In this document: positions 44,836 through 56,215 of the stretch, piece by piece
Numbering within the stretch: position 1 is the stretch's first letter
Layout of the letters: each line of letters opens with the position of its first letter
Origin: Amblyomma americanum
Taxonomy: Eukaryota > Arthropoda > Arachnida > Ixodida > Ixodidae
NCBI RefSeq assembly: GCF_052857255.1
Contig: NC_135505.1
Location: 53,637,102 to 53,701,101, forward strand
Length of the DNA: 64,000 nt
Direction of reading: 5' to 3'
The notes under the pieces: generated by a model
Database searches by the model: none
What the model was told of the DNA's origin: nothing
Seen by the model: only the letters and a program-made list of their open reading frames with translations
Program-made: the position numbers and the translations under genes

Positions 44836-44900
44836 GTGAGTTTGTAAAACAGAGCTTCTTTATGATTTAGCACATTTGCTCATAATTTTCTTCAAAGCAC

Positions 44901-45140
44901 TTGCCAACTCTTAACGGCCACCTCTATGGCTACTCTGAGAAAGGAGAAAAATGTCCCTTAGAGTTTCGCTTACACGTGTTTCCATGGGCCGCACTTTCAT
45001 CATCAAAGCCGGAAATCATGCGCATGGGACTTGAAGTGTTAAAAATATATCGCCCCGAAAATTATGCTCCATACCTTGATAATCTGTTCGAGGATCGATT
45101 CGGTTCTTCACGAAGGCACGACATCATAGACTCATTGTGA
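44901..45140 (+). pseudogene. Unrecognised 79-codon frame in the duplicated unit
   Basis: The frame reads through HLYGYSEKGEKCPLEFRL, HVFPWAAL, IYRPENYAPYLDNLFEDRF and ends SSRRHDIIDSL at a TGA. It starts at TTG, so it would need an upstream exon. The parallel stretch in copy 1 (26570-26815) keeps PLEFRLHVFPWAAL but is frameshifted afterwards. Retained similarity with frameshifts suggests a decaying exon or transposon gene. I do not recognise the family. Confidence 0.25.
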
Positions 45141-45574
45141 AATCAGAAAATGTTGCCAGCTGACGCTCAGAAAAAAAATACGTTAGGGATCACTCCAGCT
45201 ACACGCACTGGAGGAATGCTTAAGCATTCACGCCTCCTCGACAATCGCCGCTTCTGTTTGCCACTCTTTGAGTCCATTGATGTTTTATTATAATTAATGA
45301 ACTAATTTATGTCAATCAAACGTTTATTCGAATAATTATCACTCATCAAACACATTTAAACTCTTTCCAAACTTTATTGTCCCTTATTTGCCTATTTGTT
45401 CACTATTTTGCCGTCAACGGCTGTTTTTCTGTCCTCTCACTATATCGATGTCGGCGCTATTTCGATGGTTTTTTTACATTATTGGTTCTATTTAATTAAG
45501 CTGTAAACCTACTGACATCACATTTTTTGAACATCTTTCTGATGTTACATTCTCATGTTACATTTGTTACAATG

Positions 45575-47345
45575 CTTAAATTTGAGAGGAAACATTTATT
45601 ATTTTAATCAGCTCGAATACTTCAAACAAATTGCTTCCTGGCGGGCAGGATAAAGTATTTCTTGCCGCAGTTACAGTACCAGCTCCTCAGAGACGATTCT
45701 TCATGTAAAGGTGAATAATTTTTAATGTCGTCGGCCTGCTTCCTTCAGTGACGTTGGGAACTTTCCATTCCATGAAGCACATTTGTTAACAGCATGTTTG
45801 CACGCGCTATGACCATGCTTTTAATGCAGCAGTTCAAACGTAGGCGTTATTTAGCGGAAGAGCTTGAGGTTTCCATAACAAGGAAATAAAAAAAAACACT
45901 ACAGCACACATGTCAGTTTCATCGGCTCGATTTCCCTTAATGAAGCAACAAGGAGCATATATTATTGAGCAGCTTGGAAAGCAGCTCACTGTTTGACACC
46001 CAGCTTCGTGTGTCGCTGACAGGAAGATTGAAGCGCAGAAATTATTGTTCTGTACAATGCTTTATTTTGTTAGTTCTTACATCAGAAATTTCACTCAAAT
46101 ATGAGTCGATTATATTTAGCTCCTCTGCCTAGCGGCTTCTCGGAAGGATCTGATATTCTCTGAAGGAACAAGATGCTGGTATTGCTGATATTACACTGAC
46201 GGCATGCTTCACTAGTAACTAGTTTGCTTGCATTTGAGAGGAAACATTTGTTATTTTAATCACCTCGAATGCTTAAAACAAATTGCTTCCTGGCGGGCAC
46301 GATAAAGTATTTCTTGCCGCAGTTACAGTACCAGCGCTTCAGAAACGATTCTTCATGTAAGCGTGAATGTTTAATGTCGTCGCCCTGCTTCCTTCAGTAA
46401 CAATGGGAACTTTCCATTCCATGGAGCACACTTGTTAACAGTATGTTTGCACGCACTATGACCATGCTTTTAATGCAACAATTCAAACGTAGACGTTTTT
46501 AGCTGAAGTCTTTGAGGTTTCCTTCACAAGGAAATAAAAAAAAAACGCAACAGCACACATGTGCGTTTCAGCGGCTTCATTACCCTAAAAGAAGCATCAA
46601 GGAGCATATATTAGTGAGTTGCTTGGAATGCAGCTGACTGTTTGACACACAGCTTCGTGTGTCGCTGACAGGAAGATTGAAGCGCAGAAATTATTATTCT
46701 GAAGAATGCTTTCTTTTGTTAGTTCTTACATAAAAAATTTCGCTCAAACATATGTAGATTATATCTAGCTGCTCAGCGTAGCGGCTTCTGAGAAGGATCT
46801 GATATTGTCTGAAAGAACTAGATGCACATATTGCTGACATTACACTGACGGACTGCTTCACTAATAACTAGTTTGCTTACATTTGAGAGGAAATAGTTTT
46901 TGACAGCTTTAAAAAAAATTCATCAAAGGGAATCCTTCCCTCCTCTCAACCGCAATCACTTTGCTAACGTATGAAGATTTTCACAAGTAAGCACGTGGCT
47001 CATGTGAAGGCCACATCCCTCCCAAGGGGTAATCAAAATGTTGAACGTCGAACTGGGTGGCGGCCGATTGCGAATGTGTGAGAATAAACTCATTCGAAAC
47101 CCGTAATTCTAGTAATTAAACCTGTAGGGCGGATTGTACAGAGGAGTGTATAATCAGAACGCAGCTTTTTATGAGAGTGGCGAGGGATGGGACAGATTTC
47201 TAAGTTTCACATGCATACATGTTAAAACGTCGGAAATCAAAGGTTTTATTTTGGTATAGCGAACGCAGTGAGTAATATTTCGCAGAATAGAGAGCAAAGT
47301 AGCACGTCCTCCACCAGTTATGTTCGCGACAAAATTTGCATCCTT
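45575..47345. repeat. Segmental duplication, tandem partial copies
   Basis: A unit of about 645 bp occurs twice in tandem (about 45582-46227 and 46228-46872), each starting CATTTGAGAGGAAACATTT and repeating the segment 43250-43880 of copy 3. The second is followed by 46873-47345, which continues in parallel to 43880-44345. The array arose by unequal exchange between the TTTGAGAGGAAA blocks, judging by the junctions. Confidence 0.8.
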
Positions 47346-48344
47346 GTGGAATGTGCATATTAGCATCTCTGCATTTCATGCTATTTTGCTGTTGGAAAAT
47401 TATTCTGAGCACCTTCAGCTACATGATTTGCAGAGAGAGAAGTTGGGGAAACACCATGGTGACTGTGTAATTTCTTGCCAAATTCGGAATGAATGCAAGA
47501 TTTAGGCCTGGGCAAATGTACACTTGATTCATAAGCATACAGTGTGACGTATAAAATAAGCTAGACTCAGCCTCTTATGCAAATATGACAGCTATGGTTC
47601 TGTGAAAGCACCTATATGTGTGGCAGTGCCTAAAAGATATCTTTTTCCAAGGTAACTTGGCATGGAATAGGCTGTACCTGCTTGCGGTCACTTGAAATCG
47701 TCGTATTGTAACATGTATGATACACCATGCACTCAGATTTGATGGCATCCATAGCTTTTGCTTAGACATGCTAGAATTCAGGAAAAGCCCCCATCTTACT
47801 GCCTTTGGACAAGATGCCCAAATGGCACCTGAACGCATCCAAGAATCTAAGAATACATAGATCACAACATGGGATTCGCCTGCAACTGCTTAGTAATTTG
47901 TAATTGACTTTTTTGCGTGGTGCTGTTCCGGTTTCGATTTTATCAACTGTACATTACGTGTGAAGTGTAGTTGGCCTTTAGGCCGCGTGATACATGAAAA
48001 CACTGCAGTATAAATTCTGATAAGTAGGTTTAAATCACTACAGCACTTAAACCGGCCAACCTCAATAAATGTAATGGCAGCAAACAACGCATCAGTAATT
48101 ATATTGCTAATTTTATTGCGCCTCGCGTTACGTATAGATCAACTACGCATCACATCTATTGTTCGGTTGGTGAAACTGAAACAGCAGCAAGAAGAAATTC
48201 AGTTATAAATTTTTCAGAGCTCAAAGGTGAATGGTACAGGGTAGTACATGTAAAATAATGTCTAAGCGTCTTTTGAAAGAAAACGTAAGCAAAATTTTGG
48301 TGTTTGTTGTCCTTTAGGTGCTCTCGTAGAGGAGCTACAGAGCA
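47346..48344. other. Unassigned DNA
   Basis: No gene, RNA or repeat is recognised. A minus-strand frame (47865-47575) has no known motif. Confidence 0.35.
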
Positions 48345-48839
48345 GGAAGGTTTTGATTTATCAGGGTTTAACGTCCCAAAAAGACTCAGGCTATGCGGGA
48401 CACCTTAGTGAAGGGCTCCGGAAATTGCATTAAGGCAAGCTGGGCGAGTTGGTACTGATTCACATTTGAACAGCGAAATACAACAACTGGACACAACGAA
48501 GAATGAACACCACAAGCGCTGACTCGCAACTAGATTTTTATTGACAGCAAAGGTCTCTGAAATACAAGGAGCAACAAACACAAACGAGAGGGGCTAAAAG
48601 AAAACAAATATCAATGAATGCAATTTCTAGTACCATGGGCTCCCCTCTCACTAATCTTTCTAACCACCTCCGAGAATGAAATCCTGCTATCATTGCGTCC
48701 ATCGTCGCTGTGTGTGTGTGCAGGACCAGAGTTCTCTCTTGGCATGTCAGGTACGGGCTTTGCCCTCCAGACTTTCCAATTGTGTGTGGATACTTGGAGC
48801 TGTCAAGAGGGCATACCAGGCGAGAATGCAAGATCATGA

Positions 48840-50250
48840 AGTTTGAATTGTGGCGTCAAGAACGGTTCTTCAAATACCATCTTCGGGGTATTTGTGGCAG
48901 GACCGGATGGCAGCAAGAATTCTCGGAGTGGTGTGCGATGATGGAACTCAATAAAGGGTTCCTCTGGAACTTAGTCCATGCAGGCTTGCCGAGACAGATA
49001 AAGGACGCTGCTGAGCAAGGAAAGGTAGTTGTACTAGGCGACTGCAAAGAGCCGGAAAAACACCTAGGAACACCCAGGTTGGGACCGAAGTTTGCATATG
49101 CACCACGGTTGAAAGCAGTCGAGAAACTTGCCTTGTGAAAGGAAATTTTCCGGTTGGCAGGCAACGAAATCCATTTTCAATGCATGTCAAACTGTGTCGA
49201 TGTTTCTGAAAGAACTAAGCAGAAAAAGGAAATTACTGCCGCATGAGGAAGCTCGTTGACATTGTAGCATCTAGTTGCCTCAGAATAATGGTCGCCGATA
49301 AAGAATGGTGCTTCGTCGTTCTTCCTGCTGGCACTTTAGAAGAAGAAGCACGTCAAGCATTAACGGAGAACTTCAAGTTTGTGACATTTAGAGCTAACAA
49401 AGTCAATGCATGTAACTTTCATCTTTTGGGGGAATACAACTTGCAACGTCTCGATGCTTCTGTTAAGGGCGCAAAAGGATTGCACCTTCAGGTTTTCTTT
49501 ACTGCGAAGACGCATAAGGGCAATGATCTCTTTATATCTATCGTGTCTGAGCACTCAGCTTGGCAGTTCTTAGTGGCCAGCTATCTTCAAAAGCATTTGT
49601 TGCGTCTGAAAATTTAGTATCCTTTTCACATCTCTAATTCCGTAGCTATAGCTGACTTTCTAAAACCTAAAAACCCGGGAAGGTGCGAAGCTTTCAGTAT
49701 TGATGTGCAAAAAATTTATTATTGTCTACCCGATGGTGAGCTCATGAAAATTGTTAAAATACGCATTGCTGCTCAGGACAATGAAACGGAATTTATTGCT
49801 AGATGTGGTGTGTTCCTTGAGAACTTCCTAGAGATTCTGTTCTTTTACCTCAGTTTGACTGTCATTGAATGGAAAGAAAAATCGTTTGTGCAGAATGATG
49901 GAGTGCGCATAGGATCTAAAGTAGTACATGTATTAGCGAATATCTTCTTTGCCAGGGTAGACAGATCGATAGACAGTAGATGAGACGGGTTAGTTCTGAG
50001 AATATTTTGGTATATCTATGATTATGTTGTTTTCGTTAAGAAGCGGAGCATTACACGTAGGGTGGTAGATGTACTGAAGGTTATCAAGGAATTCGCTCTG
50101 GGCACAACTTTCACGACTGAAATTCCTAAAGAAGAGGTTCTTCAATTTCTGGATTTAAGACGGTTCTCAGAAGCGCGGCAAGTGTGTTGGGAATACTCTC
50201 CTCGCTCTACCAAATCTTTCATAGGTTACCAATCTGGCCATTAAAAATTG
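48840..50250 (+). pseudogene. PLE-2 reverse transcriptase, degraded
   Basis: Recognisable PLE RT blocks in order: FELWRQERFFKY and WCAMMELNKGFLWNLV (N-terminal region); 49243-49617 with VFFTAKTHKGNDLFISIVSE and WQFLVASYLQKHLL (the KTHK and P/S-E regions of PLE RTs); 49705-49983 with an RT palm block; and 50000-50240, where the YVDD-type catalytic box reads YIYD. Several stops and frame changes separate the pieces. The altered catalytic box means no activity even if frames were continuous. Confidence 0.7.
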
Positions 50251-50637
50251 ATAAAAATGGCATTGCTTTTTCTAGCTTGAAATTTGCCATGAATAAGTAA
50301 TGTTTTGAAAGAATCAATGAAAGCGTTTTGCGTCAGGTTGGCCGATTAAAATCTAGCGGTCACCCCTCTCGTGTGATTTCTAGTGAATGCGATAAACTTC
50401 TAAGATAGATCAAGAGAGGGGATAAACAATACCAAGAACACAAGAAATTTGTGGCGGTGCCTTACACGCATTTTGTACGGCATGGTTTAAAGAAAGTGGC
50501 GGCTACATACGATGTGGACGTGGTTTTTCAACGCCAAGAAAGCTTAGATGTGTGTTCAGGCAGGTAGAACCGAAGGGAAAAGCAACAACCGCTAAGAAAA
50601 AGACTGAAAGCTGTCAGCCAACCATAAGAGACACTTT

Positions 50638-50928
50638 GTGCCCTCTAATGTCGGTGTTGTGTACAGGATACCGTGCACTTGCGGGGTCACTTATATTGGC
50701 CAGACTGGACGTTGTGTTAACTCTCGTCTAAGCCAGCACCAGAGGTCACACGATAATCGATCATCTTGTAACCTTGCCCGTCACTCAAGAAAACGTACAT
50801 GCACCCCTCTGTTTTTTAACACAGTCATCTTATATGAACATAATGAAAGCCTAACGCGTCAAATTTTAGAGGCTTTTCACATCTGCTTGGAAACAGATGG
50901 TTTATTAGTGACCCTTTTGGTACACTAA
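50638..50928 (+). pseudogene. PLE-2 GIY-YIG endonuclease domain
   Basis: The frame begins inside the polyprotein (no true start). It has VGVVYRIPCTCGVTYIGQTG, the GIY/YIG strands as VVY and YIG, then GRCVNSRLSQHQRSH with the conserved Arg and His, and the helix NESLTRQILEAFHI with the conserved Glu. The end of the domain is shifted relative to PLE-1. It is the target-nicking domain of the degraded PLE. Confidence 0.8.
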
Positions 50929-51250
50929 CTGATAAAGAGATGATGTATTTATCCGGCCAAAATTTGTAGCTTTGCGCTCTTGCTGATTGTCACCGCTGTG
51001 GGCATGATGATTAGGTTTTGTGTTTTCTTTTCTTTTCTTTTTTCCCCTTCTCTTGTGTTGGTTGTTCCGAGTATTTAAAAGACATTTGCCATGAATAAAA
51101 ATCTAGTTGCGAGTCAGCGCTTGTGGTGTCCATTCTTCGTTTTGTCCGTTGTTTTATTGCGCTGTTCAAATATGAATCCGGAAATCTTAACCACCTGAGG
51201 TTCTCTAATGGGTACTGACATCGCACAATACACGGGCCTTACATTTCCTC

Positions 51251-54200
51251 ATATCTTGACGTGGATCAGAACGTGTAAAGTCTCGTCTGTTTTCGAACTG
51301 TTCAGTCTTCCAGGGATGAAACTGTTCACGAGTCACTGGGTGTGTAAACATTTTTACCATGGTAATCTTGTGCCCATACTTGCGCCCATTCTGCTTTTTT
51401 CATGCCAGTTTTTCGATTTTTGCAATTTACGTTATTAACTTCATTTTCGCCTTTACTCTAGTTGTCTGTTGCTTTATTTCTTGCCTTCTAGTTTTGATTC
51501 CCTCACTTTCCGCCCTTGCACCGGTTGATTGTTGAATGACATTTGCCTTCTTTCTATCTTTGTCATGCTCACTTATTTTTTCTTTGATATTTAAACAAAA
51601 CTCAGTGTGCCTTTGGCTCATGTTTTTGTATTTCTTATATTGGTTTTTAGTATCCAGCAGCACTACATGGTTATTCAGCTCTGCTCTCACCTCTATTTCA
51701 TCTGAACATGTGTGAGTAACGAGGCGGTCACTTGCTTGGGTTTTGCTTCATGTGGACTGTATTGCATTTTCATGAATGAAAAGTTGGCAGTCTATGCCCG
51801 TAGTATTTTGCCTGTTCCTCGTTGCTTATGTACTATTATTATTCCCTGTTACTTTCAGGCGTGGCTCGAAGTATATGGAGCACACTGTTACGTCTTTATA
51901 TGTAAGCAGCGTGGCTGCTACAGCCCCTAATCTAGTTTTTGTATCACGAGCTGCAGCTCCCCTTTGTGCTACAATGGCAACTTCGCCCGAAAGCCTGCTT
52001 TCGATCGCGGTGGAAAACCTGGTATTTCTTGAGCAAATTTGTGCGGTGGGGAACTAGGTTCGTTTCTTGTGTGCGAACGGCGACAGAAGGAAGTGAAGCT
52101 AAGATTTATTTTTTTGTTGCTTAACTTACCTAAAAGGCGTTTGTTGGTCCTGTGACTTGGAGGATCTTATCTTTGACCAATCCTACCATCCGACGTGGGT
52201 GGTACAAAGCTGCTTTGGGTCATGTCCATCACCTCTTCAAAGGTGCTAAAAGATCGGGCTGAAGGCACACAGACATTTGTGTTCAACCTCGACCTGTAGA
52301 AAGTGGCCTTGCCGCCCGCTGACCCAGAGGTCTGCAATGCCTACGTTGAGGTTGGCGGCTTAGTGTTGGCTGCGCCATCTGAGGGTGCGGATGGCAGTTC
52401 CATAGGCTCGCTGCATGCGGCCTGACCAGATGCTGAAGCGTTGTGTGGTGCGCTGCGCCCACGCACCACATCGGCAATGTTTGCTGTTGCAGTGAAGAAT
52501 CATGTGTTTGTTGTTAGCGCAAATCACCTTTTTGCTTCCTTGAATGAAATGCATTTTTATTTTTCAGTGCATCATTTTTCTTTCTTCGAGGATGCCGTGG
52601 AGTATGCAGCATGGTCTCTGTCACAGTTTGTGCAGCGCGTGGCGGTGTCACATTCATCAGATGGGTAGCCTTTTGAAGTGCATTTTGTTTAAATTTTGTG
52701 GCCGCAACTCTGTTCCCAATGGCTATACCTCTGGCAATTGAAGGATGTGCACGGATGAGATACATATAGTCCTGTATTTATATTCATGTAGCCCATTCAG
52801 TGCATTCAGGCAATCAAGTATTGAATGTCAGGATTACGTGTTTGGTGTCTATTTAGTTGTTATACTTCCGGATCTTGATCTAGTAATTATCTATTACATC
52901 TTGGTCATTAAGCCCTTCAAGAATTTCTTTTTCAGAGAGGTGAACAAAATCGATTTTCGTGATTACACCCCGGGGAGTGTTTAGATATCGATGGGGATTC
53001 ACGAAGACAGGAATGCCTCTATGGACACAATGTTTGAGAATTTTGAGTACTGCACAGTGTCACGCCGTTGAAGCAGCAAGTCACTGCTGGCCATTTTTGA
53101 TATCTTGTAGCCAAGGCCCAAAGCTTCTGTCAAGCACCTTGGGACTAGGAATTAGGATATTTTTCTTGCTTGTTTTTCTTCAGCTTCGCTATAAATTACA
53201 TGAAATTTGGGGAATGTTACCTTTCTTTTCTGAAAAATTTCACCTACTTCGTTCCACCCTCTTTAATGAGAGCGATAGTGTTTGGAAAGGGGGAGTCATA
53301 TGTTGTTTTTAGTGGCTATAAATTTATAAAATAACAATAAAAGGAAAAGATGTCGCTAGCCGCGCCATCAGCCATCAGAACCTGAAGCACCTCACCTGCT
53401 ACTAGTGGTAATAGAAAGACAGGAAGAGGACAGGGAGAGGGAAAGAAAGGGGGAGTGATAGTAAGAAAGAATAGGAATTGGGCTAGTTTACACTATGCAC
53501 AAATAAGTAATATGGAAATAAATGCGCGATGCTGCGCTGCATATGATAGGAGTACTCGGTGCAGGAGTGTGCAGGTTGGTGGTGGGGGAGAAGGGGGACG
53601 GTCGGTCGCGGCCCACGCGATGTCTTCCACGCCGGCACAGACGGGTTGCCCTGCGCCAGTCCGAACGTCGCGCGCGACCATTGCCTGCCTGGGGGGGGAA
53701 TCGACTCTTGCACACTCTTTCTCTTGGCCGTCGCGCGCCGACCGCTCACAGTAAATCAGTAAATATTTATTCGCCCCGGTCTTGTACTACTACTAAAAAG
53801 AAAAGAAAAATGTGGCAGAAACACATGCTTGCGGCGCACTGTACAAAAAAAAAACTAGAGTAGGGGCGCCCAGCTGTAAAGCATCCGAAAGTAGCTCACA
53901 CAGAGCGTTCTGTCAGTGCTGGTAGTTACCTGGTGTGGAACTGATGGGACGTCAAGCCCGTCTTTTCGAAGTATACAGAAAGGCTCACCAGAGTTCATTC
54001 ACGTGTGCGCGCACTGCCCTGCGGCCACAGGAGTGCCGATACACTGTCTGGGATAGGAAGGCATACAAACATTAATTTTCTCAGTTGTGGTGCCAGCCAC
54101 CCACAATGGAGCCCAAACAGGGGACAGGATAGAAACTTGCAAACAAGCCATGCCCATGCCAGCTGTACACCCCAGCTATAACTAAATATGACGCAACTCA

Positions 54201-54800
54201 GAGTAGTTGGCTGCACAGGATAACCCACGCTGCCAGGCAAAAAGGAAAAACCAAGAAATGAGTAGGAGACATGAGAGTTGTGAGAATGGGATAGAAGAGT
54301 GAAAGATGGAGGGGAGGACAAGAAAAGGTGGCTGCCGATTTCCTCCGGTTGGGTCAGTCCGGAGGTGAAGCTGAGGCCAAAGTGGTGTATTCCCATCGCC
54401 TAGGGGCCGTTAATGTCTAAACGATCGCCATCTGCTCAACCACCAGAATCCCCTTTTCCTTGGACACGACGCTGCCACGCATGGCTAAACACGGGTGCTC
54501 GGGTGCGTAGTGGCGCACAGCTCACCATCATCCCCCTGCTGGGGTGTCCCTGCAGATGCTCGGGAAGCCACGGTTTCGCAACTCACTATCATCTGCATGA
54601 TGCAGATGCTCCAGCGGGGGGAAAGGATGAAGACGGCGGATGAGCGTGAAGACCTGCTTCATTTCGGAAAGAGCAGCTTGTCGAGGGTAGATGTAGGCAA
54701 AACGTAGGTTTCTGTAACCTTGGAGAAGGGAAGCTACTGGTATTGAGGAAGAAGGGCACTAAAATGAGTGGTTTTCAAATCTTTAAAGAAATCACTCAAG
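51251..54800. other. Unassigned 3.5-kb stretch
   Basis: No protein family is recognised. A GC-rich section (53540-53760) yields several overlapping short frames in opposite strands, a composition effect. A purine-rich stretch runs about 53405-53475. A poly-G run lies at 54815-54825. I see no RNA gene. Confidence 0.35.
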
Positions 54801-55310
54801 GTTTGCTGAAACTGGGGGGGGGGGGCGCTATAATCAAGACAAGGGGACAACACCACATAAGAACACCACAAGACACGAGCACAAGGTTTGAACGAAAACA
54901 TCTTCGACGGAAGTCCGTCTGGTTGGGTTCTTGAGATAGAGAAAACTGACGCCAAAAAAACATTTTCAACTTTACCCAATTTTTCGGTGCCAACTCGGTC
55001 CTTTCTTCAGGGTTGACAAAATTGTGCCAGCAGCAGCGGGTTGCTGCCTTAGTTCTCCCTTTGTTAGCTCGTGGCGCAGTCCACTAACGTACGCAGAGGG
55101 GAGCGTTCCTGGAGTCCTATTCATCGCCGCCTTTGTGATCCGGATGTGCCATGACTCCACATGTCTCCTCTTGAACAGATTTGGCTCCACAGCCCAGACG
55201 CTGACCTCCTCGAAGGCTATCCGCTGGTCGGCGCGCTTGCAGTGTTGGCGAGGGGGTGGGAATCTGAATTTATTAACCGGATGTCGGTTTTGTGCTGCCT
55301 TATTCTTTTG
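54800..55310 (-). mobile_element. Penelope-like element 3, 3' end remnant
   Basis: The minus strand from 55300 decodes to the C-terminal end of a PLE endonuclease domain: RADQRIAFEEVSVWAVEPN, FKRRHVESWHI and the AMNRTPGTLPSAY block, which I recall as the PLE C-terminus before its stop. The 3' UTR that follows has CTGAAGAAAGG...GAAA and TTTTTTTGGCGTCAG, and continues to GTGGTGTT-type sequence near 54850, as in the other PLE 3' ends. It is a short 5'-truncated copy. Confidence 0.65.
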
Positions 55311-55433
55311 TGAAAAAAATGATAATAACAAGGGAGTAATTACTCATTAGCATCCACCCAAGCGCAGCCATACGGCTACAAAGGAAAGCTGTAAACAGCT
55401 TTCTAAGAACTTCGTAGTTAAGGAAAGATTCGT

Positions 55434-55509
55434 CCTGGTCCGGGGTTCGAACCCGGGACTACTGCTTCACCGGAGCAGTCGCTCTACCAACTGAGCTAAC
55501 TGGGACGGC
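55434..55509 (-). repeat. tRNA-like SINE head, minus copy
   Basis: It has intact T-arm pairing (CCGGG/CCCGG around TTCGAAC) and a CTGCT/AGCAG anticodon stem. The anticodon loop is CCGGTGA (no T33), and the acceptor stem pairs only partly (GTCC with GGAC, then mismatches). It is a tRNA-derived repeat, not a functional tRNA gene. Confidence 0.75.
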
Positions 55510-55804
55510 AAGCTTATGGTAGGGCAAGTGCGAATAGATCAATAACTCAGAGGTGGGAACAGATGGTCAAATCTTTAGGGGAATCCTCCAAGGTGGAGTA
55601 GATCTGTAATAAAGGAGTAACCACTCATTGACTGTAGAGGTTTCCTTTGTAGCCATATGGCTGTGCTTTGGTGGATGCCGATGAGTAATTAATTACTCCC
55701 TTGTTGCAAATCTACTCCACCAAGGGGGTTTCTCCTAAACGTTTGACCATCACTATTCCCACTTCGAGTTATTTATAAATTCGCTTTCGCCCTATCGTAA
55801 GCGT

Positions 55805-55882
55805 GCCGTCCCGGTTAGCTCAGTTGGCAGAGCAACTGCTAAGGTGAAGCGGTGGTGCCGGGTTCGAACCCCGTACAAGGGC
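55805..55882 (+). repeat. tRNA-like SINE head, plus copy
   Basis: Same family as the minus copy, with TTAGCTCAGTTGGCAGAGC and GGTTCGAACCCCG. The stems are more degraded and a T-run follows at about 55884. It may retain RNA polymerase III promoter boxes but is not a functional tRNA. Confidence 0.7.
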
Positions 55883-56215
55883 GATTTTTTCTTTAACTAC
55901 GAAGTTTCTGAGAAAGCCGTATAGAACTCCTCTGTAGACAAATGGCTGCGCTGGGATGAATGCCAATGAGTAATAACTCATATATTTAAAAAGAAGTGTT
56001 GTTGTAATGTCTATGCTAGTTGGATTGGTTGCACAGCCCTGGCCGAATATTCATTCAGCGGTGTAGGTGCTGCCAAACAACCAATGCAGAGGCGGAGAAG
56101 GAGCGAGCGCTAGTGTCCTGTCAGACCACGTTCTGTAACGAGGTGGGAGAAGAAGAGACAAAGCGGGGATCAGGATAGGAGAGAGAGATAAGTGCAGATG
56201 AATCTACGTGTGTCG

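Larger units (their letters stand above)
42425..45570. repeat. Segmental duplication, copy 3 (uninterrupted)
   Basis: This is the longest contiguous copy of the duplicated unit. It aligns with 12160-13262, 18700-19587 and 26048-27260 of copy 1, that is, without the LINE, PLE and CR1-like insertions found there. It therefore records the empty target site of the monomer-bearing LINE at about 44370-44385. It contains an exon-like ATG stretch and a 79-codon frame described separately. Confidence 0.85.
48426..51176 (+). mobile_element. Penelope-like element 2 with inverted 3'-end copy at its start
   Basis: A 9-bp target duplication TCCGGAAAT (48417-48425, 51177-51185) bounds the element. Its first 180 bp (48440-48606) are an inverted copy of its own 3' end (51025-51175), including CACCACAAGCGCTGACTCGC. 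A degraded RT (about 48840-50250) and a GIY-YIG domain (50638-50928) follow on the plus strand, then a 3' UTR with a TTTTC-rich run near 51030. Everything lies inside one target duplication, so the inverted piece was part of the inserted unit. Confidence 0.85.
48345..51250 (-). mobile_element. SINE interrupted by a PLE (body at 48345-48425 and 51177-51250)
   Basis: The left part has TTTATCAGGGTTTAACGTCC and AGTGAAGGGCTCCGGAAAT; the right part resumes TCCGGAAAT, then AACCACCTGAGGTTCT and ACTGACATCGCACA. Together they match, reversed, the body of the SINE at 13921-14240 (CAGTGCACGTTAAAGATCCC and TCCGGAGCCCTCCACTAC blocks). The tRNA head, expected on the right, is not recognisable. The PLE at 48426-51176 sits exactly at the duplicated TCCGGAAAT. 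Confidence 0.75.
55315..55985. repeat. Head-to-head pair of tRNA-like repeats (inverted repeat)
   Basis: Two roughly 300-bp units face each other around about 55620-55690. Each consists of an ATCTACTCCACC...GCCGTCCC leader, a tRNA-like segment with TTAGCTCAGTTGG (A box) and GGTTCGAACCCC (B box), and a body with ACTACGAAGTT and GCTGCGCT ending in GAGTAAT. The minus unit runs about 55620 to 55320, the plus unit about 55690 to 55985. Another body end lies at 55630-55705 in the centre. This fits a tRNA-derived SINE duplicated in inverted orientation. Confidence 0.8.

Noticed and set aside
53455..53863. Several overlapping frames of 60-113 codons on both strands
   Set aside because: They overlap in opposite strands within a GC-rich block, have no motif and cannot all be real.
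55434..55509. Functional tRNA gene (possible GGT anticodon)
   Set aside because: No T33 in the anticodon loop, a mismatched acceptor stem, and a similar degraded copy nearby; it is a tRNA-derived repeat.
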